Notes: generated by a model from the letters alone, not told the origin. DNA of 64,000 nt from Hyphomicrobium sp. (GCA_030148425.1 JASBTM010000008.1:310001-374000), one strand, 5' to 3'. Shown: positions 43,183 to 53,656, counted from the first letter of the stretch. Made by a program: numbers and translations.

Positions 43183-43629
43183 ATGCGAACCCTTATCCTT
43201 CTGTCCTCTATTTGTCTGGCCGTCATTCTGCCTTCTGTCGCGGACGCCAAAAAGCAGAAGAAGGAGGACACTCCAATCGACAAACTGAGCTGTAAGCAAA
43301 TCTCCGGACGCATGCAGGTCACCATTATGGAGCTTCGCGGGTTCAAGGACAGAAACCAGGCGTCGGCATTGTCACGCGGCATTCAAACAGGCATGGCGGC
43401 GACGTTCGGCAATCTTTCACACGGCGCCGATCCGCAGGGCGAATACGCATCGAAAATCGCGGAACTCCGCCAACATAACCAACGCCTCGTCGATAAAAAC
43501 TGCAAGAGCTACGACCTGGACGCTGAACTCAGTAAGAATGAGATCGACGACGTGCCAGCTCCGACCATCGCACCGCCTAAAAAGCCCAAGGCTCCGGCAG
43601 CCGTATCTCCCGCTGCCCCCGCGCAGTAG
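43183..43629 (+). CDS. Secreted hypothetical protein
   Basis: MRTLILLSSICLAVILPSVADA signal, basic/Pro-rich C-terminus; ATG 43183. Confidence 0.65.
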   Translation: MRTLILLSSICLAVILPSVADAKKQKKEDTPIDKLSCKQISGRMQVTIMELRGFKDRNQASALSRGIQTGMAATFGNLSHGADPQGEYASKIAELRQHNQRLVDKNCKSYDLDAELSKNEIDDVPAPTIAPPKKPKAPAAVSPAAPAQ

Positions 43630-43688
43630 ATCGCTTTTAAGGTCCCGAGCGAGCTGACCGCAGCAGCTTTTCGCTGTAAAAACGCCGG

Positions 43689-44180
43689 ATGACCGACCGC
43701 AATGTGAACGCCGCACCGCCCGAAGCCGCGACGAAGTTTCCGTGGCCACCCGTACTGTTTGCCGGGGCCATCGCCCTGCCCTGGCTATTGACCGTCTATG
43801 CGCCGCTTCCCTGGCCCGGTCTTAATGATGCGGCAGCCTATTGGGTGGGCGTCGCTTTCGGCGCGTTTGGCCTTCTGCTGATCGGCTCGGCGCTTTGGAC
43901 GCTTCACGCACATCAGACGACCTATCTCCCACATCGCTCCGCGACGGCCCTCGTCACAAGCGGTCCCTATCGAAGGTTTCGTAACCCGATTTACCTTGGC
44001 GAAGCGCTTCTGCTCCTCTATGGAGCCCAAATGACGCAATCCATCTGGTTCGTCGGAGCGGCATTGCTTTTCGGAGTCCTTGTCACCGCCCTGCAGATCG
44101 TCCCGGAGGAGCGTCATCTCGAAGCAACTTTCGGCGAAACGTATCTCGCCTACAAAGCGCGTTCGCGGCGCTGGATTTGA
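43689..44180 (+). CDS. Isoprenylcysteine carboxyl methyltransferase/phospholipid methyltransferase family protein
   Basis: TM segments plus ALVTSGPYRRFRNPIYLGEALLLLYGAQM and EERHLEATFGETYLAYKARSRRWI. Confidence 0.92.
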   Translation: MTDRNVNAAPPEAATKFPWPPVLFAGAIALPWLLTVYAPLPWPGLNDAAAYWVGVAFGAFGLLLIGSALWTLHAHQTTYLPHRSATALVTSGPYRRFRNPIYLGEALLLLYGAQMTQSIWFVGAALLFGVLVTALQIVPEERHLEATFGETYLAYKARSRRWI

Positions 44181-44192
44181 CCGCGGGTCGCC

Positions 44193-44873
44193 ATGACAGC
44201 CGCCTACGCCGAAAAAGAACGAGAATTCATCGCAGGCCTCACCGAGGATACCGGCAAGGATCTCGCGGCGTGGATGAAGGCAATTGCGGAAAGCGGCCAC
44301 GCTGAGCGCAACGACATTATCGATTGGCTCCGCCATCAGGGCTTTCAATTTGCGTGGGCGTCCTGGCTTGAGCGCATTCATCACAACGGCGGCCGTTTGA
44401 TTTATGCGAGCTACCCTGCGAGCGAGGCGCGGATGACAAACCGTCCCTCCACCTCGGCAAAAGGCATTATCCAAGACGAAGCGCCGCCGCAGCGACAACG
44501 GCCCGTACCAAGTTCACCGTCACTGCCTCCGTCGGACAAGACCGTCCAGGAACTTCTTACCGAAGCAAAAGGACTGCGCCCGCTTGCCGAACATATCTTG
44601 CGCGAAATTGGCCGCGCCGTGCCCGCAACCGAATTCGCAGCTACCGGACCGCTCGTCACGATGTCGGCCCCGAAGCCATTCGCAGCTCTCCATCCCGCGC
44701 CGAAGCGGATCCGCCTCTACGCCGATTTCGGCCCGGCAGGCGCCAATCGCAGCACGCCCGCCGACCTCGTTAACAGGTCCCGGGCGCCATTTTCCGAAAT
44801 GCTGATCCTCGACGACGCACGCAGCATCGACGAGGACTTTCGGCGCATCATCCGCGCCGCGGCCGCGCGGTAA
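44193..44873 (+). CDS. DUF4287/DUF5655-type protein
   Basis: FIAGLTEDTGKDLAAWMKAIAESGHAERNDIIDWLRHQGFQFAWASWLERI; C-terminal region LCFAALHPAPKRIRLYADF-like. Confidence 0.7.
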   Translation: MTAAYAEKEREFIAGLTEDTGKDLAAWMKAIAESGHAERNDIIDWLRHQGFQFAWASWLERIHHNGGRLIYASYPASEARMTNRPSTSAKGIIQDEAPPQRQRPVPSSPSLPPSDKTVQELLTEAKGLRPLAEHILREIGRAVPATEFAATGPLVTMSAPKPFAALHPAPKRIRLYADFGPAGANRSTPADLVNRSRAPFSEMLILDDARSIDEDFRRIIRAAAAR

Positions 44874-44974
44874 CTTCGCGCTAACGTCCCTGGTTGATAG
44901 ATGCATACACCACAACACAGCAACACCATCGATTTGCCGGAATTTTCATCGCCATAGTCGCGCCGGAGGCGCCC

Positions 44975-46321
44975 ATGTCGGTTGAATGGAGGCCCATAGC
45001 GGCCTGCTATCTCGCAATTGTTGTACTGTTCGGATTTTCGGACGGCGCTCACGCGCAGGCCGCAAAGCGCGATGCGATTGCCGATTGGCTGAAATCCGTC
45101 GAAGGCAAGACGGCGAACGACGACGCCGTGAATGCGCTCGACCCCACAAAGAAGCCATCCAAACCCAGCGCCAAGGAAGAGGCTGCCAAAGCCGCCATCG
45201 CCGACCCGCGCGATGGCGATCCGCAGTACGAGCAGGCCAAAGCCCTGATGGCGGCCATCGACAACATTCTGCGCGACGCTGCCGATACCCGCGCCGGTAC
45301 TAGCAAGCTGCCGAGCCGTGACGACTACATCATTCCGCCTTTCTGGAAGGAAACGCGGGAAGATCGTAATGCAAAAGTCCGCAATCTTCTCGACGCGGCT
45401 CTCGGCATCGTCACGAATTCACCGGTCGTCGGAGTGCAAAAGCGGGTCGAGATCCTGCGCCACAACATTCGTGAGCTTGAGGACGCCAACGTCAAGCTGA
45501 AGGAAAAGCAACTCGTCGCTCCGAAGGACGCAAACTTTCCCGGCATCCTGACCGACACAGTCGCCTCCCTTCAGGATCAGATCGCGGAGAACAACAAACG
45601 GATCGAAGCCAACCGCACCGAAATCAAAGGCGCGAAAGCCGAGATCGCGACAGCTCTGAAGTCCGCTGGCGTCGAGCTATCGCAAGAGCAGGTCGATCTC
45701 CTGCTGGATAGTGTGCTCTCCGGCGATCTCGTCCGGCTTGTCGCGGTCTTCAACGCAGCGAAGCAGATCGACGGCCAGCTTGCCAAGCTGATTGGTTCGA
45801 CCGGTGACAATATGGAAGCCGCGCGCCGCTACTTCGCGATGCATGCCGCGCTGTTCGCCATGTTGGTCCAAGCACAGGATGCGACGATCACAAAGATCGA
45901 TACGCAATACCTGCCGAAGCTCGATGCCATCATCGCTGACATTGCGGCCGCGCGCGACCGCACGGCCGAGTTGCTCAAAGCCGACAATCGTCCCGATCAG
46001 CAGCGCGCCCTCGAATCAAACCGCAACAGCCAGAAAGTTGCTGACGAGGCGGCCAAAGTGTACCGGCGTTATCTCCAACAGCAGCGCGAGCAGATCGCCG
46101 GCGCCCGCCTCAAGGCGACGCATGATCTCAAGATTGCCGACAACACCTACGAGACCGTCGAGGCGAGCGTTCAACTCCGCAATTTGATTCGCGAAAGCTC
46201 GACATCGTTCGAAGCCATCCAAAAACTCGAGGCCCCGAGCTTCGAACAAATCTTCAAAAGCGACGAGTTGCGTAGAGAATTCGAAGATCTCACCAGAAAA
46301 CTTGACGCGCCGGCTAGCTGA
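44975..46321 (+). CDS. Secreted coiled-coil protein of unknown function
   Basis: MSVEWRPIAACYLAIVVLFGFSDGAHAQ signal; long charged helices (LQDQIAENNKRIEANRTEIKGAKAEIATALKS). Confidence 0.7.
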   Translation: MSVEWRPIAACYLAIVVLFGFSDGAHAQAAKRDAIADWLKSVEGKTANDDAVNALDPTKKPSKPSAKEEAAKAAIADPRDGDPQYEQAKALMAAIDNILRDAADTRAGTSKLPSRDDYIIPPFWKETREDRNAKVRNLLDAALGIVTNSPVVGVQKRVEILRHNIRELEDANVKLKEKQLVAPKDANFPGILTDTVASLQDQIAENNKRIEANRTEIKGAKAEIATALKSAGVELSQEQVDLLLDSVLSGDLVRLVAVFNAAKQIDGQLAKLIGSTGDNMEAARRYFAMHAALFAMLVQAQDATITKIDTQYLPKLDAIIADIAAARDRTAELLKADNRPDQQRALESNRNSQKVADEAAKVYRRYLQQQREQIAGARLKATHDLKIADNTYETVEASVQLRNLIRESSTSFEAIQKLEAPSFEQIFKSDELRREFEDLTRKLDAPAS

Positions 46322-46401
46322 TACGCGTGTGACATCTGTGCAAGGCTTCTGTTTCCTTGCCGCATCGACTATGTTTCCGCTCGGACTATTACCGTAGTCC
46401 A

Positions 46402-47394
46402 ATGAGCAGGTTTTCGATGGTTTTTTCGGGACGAATAAAAGAGAGCGCCGCGGCGACCAAAACGTTCGGGTCGCTGCGCATTGATCGCCGCGTGCTATCC
46501 ACTCCGACGCGGACGATTGCCATAGCGAATATCGCGACGGTCAGCACGGGCACTCACGTTGTTCATAGGCCCACTGCGATCTACTGGCTTCTGACGTTGC
46601 TCTTCGTTTTGATGGCGCTGGCCTCCATGCGACCGGACTTCACCTGGGGACCATTGACGCCGACGGGCGGAACGGTCGTGCTCGGATTTCTTGCCATCGT
46701 ATTCACAGCGCTCGCACTTCGCCCAGATGACAAGACGCATTATCTGCTGATCTCTTCCACAGACGGCGTGCTGTCGCGCTTTACCGCGCCAGACCGTTCG
46801 ATCCTGGAGGAAGTACGCACCATCCTGACGGACAAGATCAACCGCTCCGATGAGTCCATGACGTTCAACGTCAGCTTCGATCGCGGACACATCGAAAATC
46901 TCCCGACCGCAGGCGGACAACCCGCCGCCCTTCCCGCGCCTGCGGCCGATCACGCTCCACAGCAGCATGGAGGACAGCCATCCCGCCCGCTCAACGTCAA
47001 CCCGTCCGTCGAGCGCGGCCCACAAACGGCAGGGGGACGCCCGCGGCAAAATCCGTCCGAAAATACTGTGCCGCAGACACGCCCGCCGCGAGCGCAGCCG
47101 ACGTTGTCGGCTCCTACGAACGGAGCAGCGGCCTCCGCCGCAGCTGCTGAAAGCTTCATCGACTACACTGGCGTGTTGCCCGCGATTGTCGAGATGCACC
47201 GTTTTTACGCCCGTCAAACCGGCACTCAACACCTTGAGCAGCGTCTGTCGGAGATGGAGCTGCTCATGCGCGCGGGCACGCCGACTGTTTCGCAGAAGAC
47301 CCGACTTCGCGAACTATCGGGAGAGATGTCTCAAATTCTCGGGGCCTACCCGCAAGCCGTGGAGCTCTTCGATCACATCAGCGGGCTTGTCTGA
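46402..47394 (+). CDS. Membrane protein of unknown function (possible DUF6232-like N-terminus)
   Basis: SLRIDRRVLSTPTRTIAIANIATVSTGTHVV, two TM segments, disordered Pro/Gln/Arg linker, helical C-terminus. Confidence 0.65.
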   Translation: MSRFSMVFSGRIKESAAATKTFGSLRIDRRVLSTPTRTIAIANIATVSTGTHVVHRPTAIYWLLTLLFVLMALASMRPDFTWGPLTPTGGTVVLGFLAIVFTALALRPDDKTHYLLISSTDGVLSRFTAPDRSILEEVRTILTDKINRSDESMTFNVSFDRGHIENLPTAGGQPAALPAPAADHAPQQHGGQPSRPLNVNPSVERGPQTAGGRPRQNPSENTVPQTRPPRAQPTLSAPTNGAAASAAAAESFIDYTGVLPAIVEMHRFYARQTGTQHLEQRLSEMELLMRAGTPTVSQKTRLRELSGEMSQILGAYPQAVELFDHISGLV

Positions 47395-47400
47395 AGTCGA

Positions 47401-47838
47401 TTAGCGCCGGTACTGCACGAACTCCGTCAGCGTTCCGATGCGATCATAAAGCTTCCTCGCCGTCGCATTGCGTTCCTGCGTCGCCCAATACACCCTGTCG
47501 GCGCCGCGACGGTCAGCTTCCGCATATGTCGCCTCTATCAGCGCTTTCCCGACGCCGAGTCCCCGCGCCTCCGGCGCTACGAACAAATCTTCGAGGTAGC
47601 AGTACCAGGTCGTCGCCCATGTCGAGCGATGAAAAACCAACGCCGTGATCCCGACGGCCTTGCCCGCATCGTCGAGCGCGATCAGCGCCATCATGTTGTC
47701 TTCCCGGTTGAGAAGGCGGCGCCACGTCTCGGCAATAACCGCCTCGGGAACGCTGGCTTTGTAGAAGACGATGTAGTCGCGGAAGAGCTTCAGCCACGCG
47801 TCTTCGTCGCTGGCCACGACCGGCCGGATATTGACCAT
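47401..47838 (-). CDS. GNAT-family N-acetyltransferase
   Basis: YLEDLFVAPEARGLGVGKALIEATYAEADRRGADRVYWATQERNATARKLYDRIG. Confidence 0.95.
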   Translation of the reverse strand: MVNIRPVVASDEDAWLKLFRDYIVFYKASVPEAVIAETWRRLLNREDNMMALIALDDAGKAVGITALVFHRSTWATTWYCYLEDLFVAPEARGLGVGKALIEATYAEADRRGADRVYWATQERNATARKLYDRIGTLTEFVQYRR

Positions 47839-48132
47839 CGAACGTTTGTGCCTTTCATGAGAACGTGAGCTGCTATGGCGCATTTTTCGGCCGATGTCAG
47901 CCGCTGGAAAGCTGCTCCGCCGAAGGCCTCCCCGGCTCGCGCAGCGGCAATATCGCGCCGACAACAGTCAGCATTTGTTCATATTGCAGCAAATCACTCC
48001 AACAAAACGGCCATAAACGCGGCACTTCAGTAACACGACCGCCGGGATCGGCTCGTGAAATTGGCGGTTGCTTGATCATTCATATTCGCCTCCGTAAAAG
48101 TCCGGCTCGGCTCCCAGAACGAAGCGAGACAG

Positions 48133-49221
48133 ATGCGGCAGGTATTCGTCTATTTCCTGGCTTTTGCGTCCCTTTTTGGGCTCGCGACCTACAATCCGCT
48201 GTGGGCTGAAATCGAAGCCGGCGGCTCGGTCAAAGCCGATGCATGCGCGGGCGATACCACGCGTCTCGGCGTTTCGCGCGTCGTCGAGATCGACGCCACA
48301 GGTGGCGCCAACATCGGTGGCGAGAAAGCCGACGCCAAGCACCTCCTCAACGATGGCGAGGTCGTTCTGTCGTTCGATGATGGCCCGATGAAATCTGTGA
48401 CGAGGCCCATCCTCAAAGCCCTTGCCGACCAGTGTACCAAGGCAACGTTCTTTATGGTCGGCCAGATGGCGCTCGCCGATCCCGATCTGGTCAAGGAAGT
48501 CGTCGACGCTGGCCACACGGTCGGCACGCACACCTGGTCGCACAAGAATATCCATGTCATCTCGACGGCCAAGGCCGAACAGGAAATCGAAGCCGCAATT
48601 TCGATGGTGTCGAAGGTGAAGGGATCGCCGGTTTCACCGCTCTTCCGGTTTCCCTATCTGAATTCGACGAAACAGACTGAAGCCTATCTTAAAAGCCGCA
48701 ACATCGGGGCGGTCTGGATCGACATTGACTCGAAAGACTATCGGACCCGCAGCCCGAAAGTTGTCGAGCAGAACATTCTTGCGCAGCTCGCCAAGGAGAA
48801 AAAGGGCATCATCCTGATGCACGACATCCATCCTTGGACGGCAGCTCAGCTTCCCGACCTTCTGAAGGAGCTTCACGATCGCGGCTACAAGGTCGTCCAG
48901 TTCGTCCCCAAGGGCCAAGTGGAAACCGTCGCATCTTATGACGCCGCCGCAGAAAAGGCGCTTACCGCCAAGCTTGCGGCCAAGAAAGCCAACCCGATGG
49001 CGACGCGAGCAATTGTTTGGCCGATGTCGCCGACTCCGGAAGCCGACCCTGCTTCGGCCGGTAGCCGCCACAAGAGCTCGCGTTACGGAAAGATCGCCAC
49101 GAAGCCGACCATCACCGATGGCATCTCCGAAGATTCCGCGCCGGTGAAAATCCCCGCATCGAAATCGAAGAAGGCCCCCAAGTCCAAGGAAGAGCCGTCT
49201 CCTTGGCAATTCTTCAATTGA
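48133..49221 (+). CDS. Polysaccharide deacetylase (NodB domain), paralogue 1
   Basis: EVVLSFDDGPMKSVTRPILKALADQCTKATFFMVG..VGTHTWSHKNI; signal-like N-terminus. Confidence 0.93.
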   Translation: MRQVFVYFLAFASLFGLATYNPLWAEIEAGGSVKADACAGDTTRLGVSRVVEIDATGGANIGGEKADAKHLLNDGEVVLSFDDGPMKSVTRPILKALADQCTKATFFMVGQMALADPDLVKEVVDAGHTVGTHTWSHKNIHVISTAKAEQEIEAAISMVSKVKGSPVSPLFRFPYLNSTKQTEAYLKSRNIGAVWIDIDSKDYRTRSPKVVEQNILAQLAKEKKGIILMHDIHPWTAAQLPDLLKELHDRGYKVVQFVPKGQVETVASYDAAAEKALTAKLAAKKANPMATRAIVWPMSPTPEADPASAGSRHKSSRYGKIATKPTITDGISEDSAPVKIPASKSKKAPKSKEEPSPWQFFN

Positions 49222-49240
49222 GCCCAGGTCACGGTCAGAA

Positions 49241-50239
49241 ATGCTGCGCGCGCGGCTTGCCGTCATTGCCTTTCTGATCCTGTTCGCCTCTCTCCACGGC
49301 GCACGAGCCGAATGTTCCAATCCCAAGATGGCGCTCGGCGTCTCGCGAGTGGTCGAAATCGACGCGAGTACCGGCGGGATCTACGGCTCCGTCAGCCGGC
49401 AAACGAAACAGCCGACATTCCTAAAGCCGAAAGAGGTCGTCCTGACTTTCGACGACGGCCCCATGCCCTGGATCACGCGCTCGATCCTCGACACTCTGGA
49501 TCGCCATTGTACGAAGGCGACATTTTTCGAAGTCGGACGCATGGCGCTTGAGCATCAGGCGGTCACGCAGGAGGTTCTTGCGCGCGGCCACACGCTCGGC
49601 ACCCACACCATGACGCATCCGTTCAATCTACCGCGCATGTCCGAAACCGCCGCCGCTGACGAAATAGAGCGCGGGTTCGCCGCTGTAGGGTTGGCGGCCG
49701 GCGCTCCCATCGCGCCATTCTTCCGCTTTCCGGGATTGGCCGATTCATCCGCGCTCATCGATTACATGCGCACGCGCGGCATTGCGGCATTCACGGTCGA
49801 TGTCGTCTCGAACGACAGCTACATCGCCGACAGAAGCCGCCTCATCTCCCGGACTTTGACGGCGATCGAACAGCGCAAAGGCGGCATTATCCTCTTCCAT
49901 GACATCAAGTCGGTCACGGCGAAGGCGCTCCCCGATATTCTCGCGGCTCTGAAAGCCCACGGCTACTCTGTGGTGCAATTGCGCGCCAAAACTCCGGTGC
50001 AACTACTCCCTGAAGCGGTGGCCGAAGTGACCGTCGACGATGGCAGAACGAAGCGCAGGCGCAAACAGCCGTTCTATGCGCCCGTCGAGCCCGATCGCGC
50101 TGCCGCAACGTCAGCACTACGGGGCTATATGCGTAAGAAGGCGGGCGCGGGCAATCGGAGCTCAAACAGCGAAACGCGCCACCAGAGAAGATCTCCGGCA
50201 GCGCATCACCAAGACTCAATTCAAAAATCTTCGCCCTGA
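49241..50239 (+). CDS. Polysaccharide deacetylase (NodB domain), paralogue 2
   Basis: EVVLTFDDGPMPWITRSILDTLDRHCTKATFFEVG..LGTHTMTHPFN; shares LGVSRVVEIDA motif with paralogue 1. Confidence 0.93.
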   Translation: MLRARLAVIAFLILFASLHGARAECSNPKMALGVSRVVEIDASTGGIYGSVSRQTKQPTFLKPKEVVLTFDDGPMPWITRSILDTLDRHCTKATFFEVGRMALEHQAVTQEVLARGHTLGTHTMTHPFNLPRMSETAAADEIERGFAAVGLAAGAPIAPFFRFPGLADSSALIDYMRTRGIAAFTVDVVSNDSYIADRSRLISRTLTAIEQRKGGIILFHDIKSVTAKALPDILAALKAHGYSVVQLRAKTPVQLLPEAVAEVTVDDGRTKRRRKQPFYAPVEPDRAAATSALRGYMRKKAGAGNRSSNSETRHQRRSPAAHHQDSIQKSSP

Positions 50240-50273
50240 AGCGACCGGAATAGCGAACGATAGCCGCGAGCGA

Positions 50274-50792
50274 TCAGGATGTCGGAGCTTGTGCCGCCAT
50301 CGCCGGAGCGTGGGCGGAAATGGCATCGCGCAAAGCCTGCTCCTTCGTGTGATCGAGCGAGGTTTTGAGAACGACACCGCCCGTGCCCTTGATCGCTTCG
50401 AGCACCTTGTCCTCGGTCATCTTCTTGATCTCGACGAAAAGAGCCGCGTTGCCCGGCTGCAGGCTTTCCGCGAGGTTCTTCATAAAATCATCGTTGATGC
50501 CATAATCCGACAGCGCACCGCCAAGAGCGCCGGATGCAGCACCGACAGCAGCGCCAAGAAGCGGCATAAGGAAGATCATGCCGACAAGCGTGCCCCAGAA
50601 GCCTCCCGAAAGCGCGCCGGCCGCCGTCGTGTTGATGAGCTGGTTGAGCTTCACCTTGCCGTCTTCATGTTTAACGGCAATCACGGCGTCGCCGATCTCG
50701 ATCAAATACTCTTTCTGGAGGTCGAACAGCTTCGTGCGCATTTCCTCGGCTTTCGCCTCGGTCGGATAGACGATGACTACGAGATCGGACAT
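50274..50792 (-). CDS. DUF1269 family membrane protein
   Basis: MSDLVVIVYPTEAKAEEMRTKLFDLQKEYLIEIGDAVIAVKHEDGKVKLNQLINTTAAGALSGGFWGTLVGMIFLMPLLGAAVGAASGALGGAL. Confidence 0.93.
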   Translation of the reverse strand: MSDLVVIVYPTEAKAEEMRTKLFDLQKEYLIEIGDAVIAVKHEDGKVKLNQLINTTAAGALSGGFWGTLVGMIFLMPLLGAAVGAASGALGGALSDYGINDDFMKNLAESLQPGNAALFVEIKKMTEDKVLEAIKGTGGVVLKTSLDHTKEQALRDAISAHAPAMAAQAPTS

Positions 50793-50942
50793 GGCTCTAA
50801 CTCCACCTGTTGATCCTGGCGGCCCTTCATCGGGCGTCCCGGCATGTTTGCCAATGAAATAGATCAAATTGACGAACGCGGCCTGGGCCAAGCCGTAAAC
50901 GGGTAAACTTCGAGTTAGATAAAATTACCCGTTCGCTCGCAA

Positions 50943-51239
50943 TCAGTGCGTGGTGCGCTTTGCGTGACGGCCAGAAGATTTCTTGTCGGCCATCATCCGG
51001 CGAAGCTTGCCCGCGTCTCCTTGGAGAGTGATGCGCAAATAGGTCGGCAAACCACCATGACCTTCGGCACCATCCGCGACTGCGCTCACGAAATCGCCGA
51101 TCGTCATCGGCCCATCGAAATGCCGCGTGACGATATCGTGGTCCGGATATACGGCGGCTGCGTCATCGATGTTGGCCAACACCTGTGCCACCTGCTCTTG
51201 AACGGCGCGTGAAGAAGAACGTTGTCCCATTGCAATCAC
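50943..51239 (-). CDS. Hypothetical protein
   Basis: Intact 98 aa ORF ending SGRHAKRTTH. Confidence 0.5.
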   Translation of the reverse strand: MIAMGQRSSSRAVQEQVAQVLANIDDAAAVYPDHDIVTRHFDGPMTIGDFVSAVADGAEGHGGLPTYLRITLQGDAGKLRRMMADKKSSGRHAKRTTH

Positions 51240-51524
51240 TCCTGAAGCCCCAGCCTCCGCCCTATCGGCGGCGCGTGCCCGGAGCCAAGATTAAAATTTT
51301 TCCGGTTCCGTTCTTTCTCAAACGATCCGGGAATTTTCCAATTGCACGATAGTTACCGACACCAGCCCGCTCAATTGCACCGAATGGAATAGGGCTTTTG
51401 CTTTCTGTTTTTTAAGCCATTGGACGGATTCCGGAAAGCTTGGCTTTGGCAATTTCGCTTCACCCCACCCCCGGGAGAAGCGTTTCTGCGGCGCACAACA
51501 CCCGCACAATCAGGACAAACAAGC

Positions 51525-53048
51525 ATGGACGAACCCAATATGAGCCAGTCGACAAGGTTCGGCGCGGCCCGCGTGATCGCGAACCACAAATCGAAATTGG
51601 CAGCGTGCGCAGCAATTCTCGCCGTCCTTGGCGCCGGAACGGGTTTCGCTGCCGAGATGCAGTCTACGAAATCCCTAATGACGCCGGTTGCCGACCTCAG
51701 CGGCCCGGCCACCAGCGCCCCGCAAGGTGTTCCGAGCTTTGCCGATCTCGTCGAGCGCGTGAAGCCCGCCGTCGTATCGGTGTTCGTAAAGGCGGAGCAA
51801 GTCGCGGAAGTGGCCGATTCCGATGGGCAAGGCGAGAACCCGCTCCAGGGCTCGCCATTCCAGTTTGGCCCGCAATCGCGAGACCAAAACGGGCAACAAA
51901 AGCCGCACCTGATGCAGGCTCAAGGGTCCGGCTTCTTCATTTCCGGCGACGGCTACCTGATCACGAACAACCACGTTGTCGATCACGCCAAGAGCGTGGA
52001 AATCATGATGTCGGATGGAAAACGCTATAAGGCGAAGGTTGCCGGAACGGATCCCAAAACCGACCTCGCACTTCTCAAGGTCGAGGGATCTTCTGATTTT
52101 CCTTACGTACGCTTTGCGCCGAAATCACCGCGTATCGGCGACTGGGTCGTCGCCATGGGTAATCCGTTTGGCCTTGGCGGCACAGTTACCGCAGGTATCG
52201 TCTCCGCAAACGGCCGCGATATCGGCTCAGGCCCCTACGACGATTTCATTCAGATCGACGCGCCGATCAACAAGGGCAACTCCGGCGGCCCGACGTTCAA
52301 CCAGAACGGCGAAGTCGTCGGCGTGAACACTGCAATCTTCTCGCCGTCCGGCGGCTCGGTCGGCATCGCGTTCGACATCCCCGCCGAAACGGCGAAATTC
52401 GTTTCCGAGCAGCTTCGCTCGTCCGGCGAGGTGACGCGCGGTTGGATCGGCGTGTCGATCCAGCCCGTGACGGCGGATATCGCCGACAGCCTTGGTCTTA
52501 AGGAGGCTAAGGGTGCGCTCGTCGACGAACCGCAAGATGCAGGTCCTGCAGCGCAAGCTGGACTGAAATCCCAGGACGTCATCATCGCGGTGAACGATCA
52601 TGAAATCAAAGACGGCCGCGACCTGGCTCGTACGATCGCTGCTGTTTCACCGGGAGAAAAAATCAGGATTTCCTATATCCGTAACGGCGAAACCCGCAGT
52701 CTCGATTTGAATGTCGCCCGCTATCCGGACGGCAAGTCGGCCGAGAACAAAGAAACTCCCGATAGCGATTTCAAGCTCGGAATGACCCTCGCCCCCGCCG
52801 ATCAGGTCGAAGGCGCCGGCCCCAACGGCGCAGTCGTGATGAATGTCGATCCCAACGGCACGGCTGCCGAAAAGGGTATCCAGCAAGGTGACGTCATTCT
52901 TTCGGTTGGCGGCAAGCCGGTATCTGGACCGGCTGATGTGAAGAAGGCGCTGCGCGAAGCCAAGAAAGACAGCAAGCGCGCCGTCCTCATGCAGCTCAAA
53001 ACCGCGCAGGGCGATCGTTTCGTCGCTGTGCCGACGCGACAGGGTTGA
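51525..53048 (+). CDS. degP: Do/DegP-family serine endoprotease with two PDZ domains
   Basis: GSGFFISGDGYLITNNHVVDHA; TDLALLKVEG; IDAPINKGNSGGPTFNQNGEVVGVNTAI; two PDZ segments. Confidence 0.97.
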   Translation: MDEPNMSQSTRFGAARVIANHKSKLAACAAILAVLGAGTGFAAEMQSTKSLMTPVADLSGPATSAPQGVPSFADLVERVKPAVVSVFVKAEQVAEVADSDGQGENPLQGSPFQFGPQSRDQNGQQKPHLMQAQGSGFFISGDGYLITNNHVVDHAKSVEIMMSDGKRYKAKVAGTDPKTDLALLKVEGSSDFPYVRFAPKSPRIGDWVVAMGNPFGLGGTVTAGIVSANGRDIGSGPYDDFIQIDAPINKGNSGGPTFNQNGEVVGVNTAIFSPSGGSVGIAFDIPAETAKFVSEQLRSSGEVTRGWIGVSIQPVTADIADSLGLKEAKGALVDEPQDAGPAAQAGLKSQDVIIAVNDHEIKDGRDLARTIAAVSPGEKIRISYIRNGETRSLDLNVARYPDGKSAENKETPDSDFKLGMTLAPADQVEGAGPNGAVVMNVDPNGTAAEKGIQQGDVILSVGGKPVSGPADVKKALREAKKDSKRAVLMQLKTAQGDRFVAVPTRQG

Positions 53049-53060
53049 TTGAAATCCTAG

Positions 53061-53100
53061 AACGAAAACGGGCGGGAGAACCCAAGGTGCTCCCGCCCGT
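53061..53100 (-). terminator. Rho-independent terminator for the response regulator gene
   Basis: ACGGGCGGGAG..CTCCCGCCCGT 11-bp stem, T-run on minus strand (plus: acgaaaacg). Confidence 0.75.
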
Positions 53101-53121
53101 CGATTATCAGATGAGCTGAGA

Positions 53122-53493
53122 TCAGTGATGCGTAGGCGTTTCTCGTCCGAGCGCTTTATCGATGCACTGGATCATGGCCCCGCCATCGAAAGGCTTGCTG
53201 AGAAAGCCGATCGCTCCCGCCGCACTCACGCACTGACGAATGCGATCCTCCGGAAAAGCCGTAATGAAGATCATCGGCAGGGCATAACCGCGAGCACGCA
53301 GATAAGACTGCAGTTCTACCCCCGTCATACCGGGCATGTTCACGTCCGTGATCACACACGACGTCTCGTCGAGCCGCGCAGACCCGATAAACTCTTCTGC
53401 AGATGCGAAGGTACTCGCGCCGAACCCCAGCGACCTGACGAGGCTCTCGGTCGCCGTACGAACGGCCTCATCGTCATCGATGATGCTGATCAT
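53122..53493 (-). CDS. Single-domain response regulator (FixJ-type receiver)
   Basis: MISIIDDDEAVRTATESLVRSLGFGASTFASAEEFI..CVITDVNMPGMTGVELQ..PMIFITAFPED..GFLSKPFDGGAMIQCI. Confidence 0.95.
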   Translation of the reverse strand: MISIIDDDEAVRTATESLVRSLGFGASTFASAEEFIGSARLDETSCVITDVNMPGMTGVELQSYLRARGYALPMIFITAFPEDRIRQCVSAAGAIGFLSKPFDGGAMIQCIDKALGRETPTHH

Positions 53494-53656
53494 AGGATTT
53501 TGCGGCACGCCGGCTGCCCTTCTCAAAGAGTTAATGCGGATCGAACCGCACCCATGTCCCAAAATGCACTGCCGGACGCCGAATTTAAATCATACGGTGG
53601 TTTGTGTCGTTCAGATAGGTGGTTACCTCTGAACACCTCGGAGCCCCGTCCCCCTC

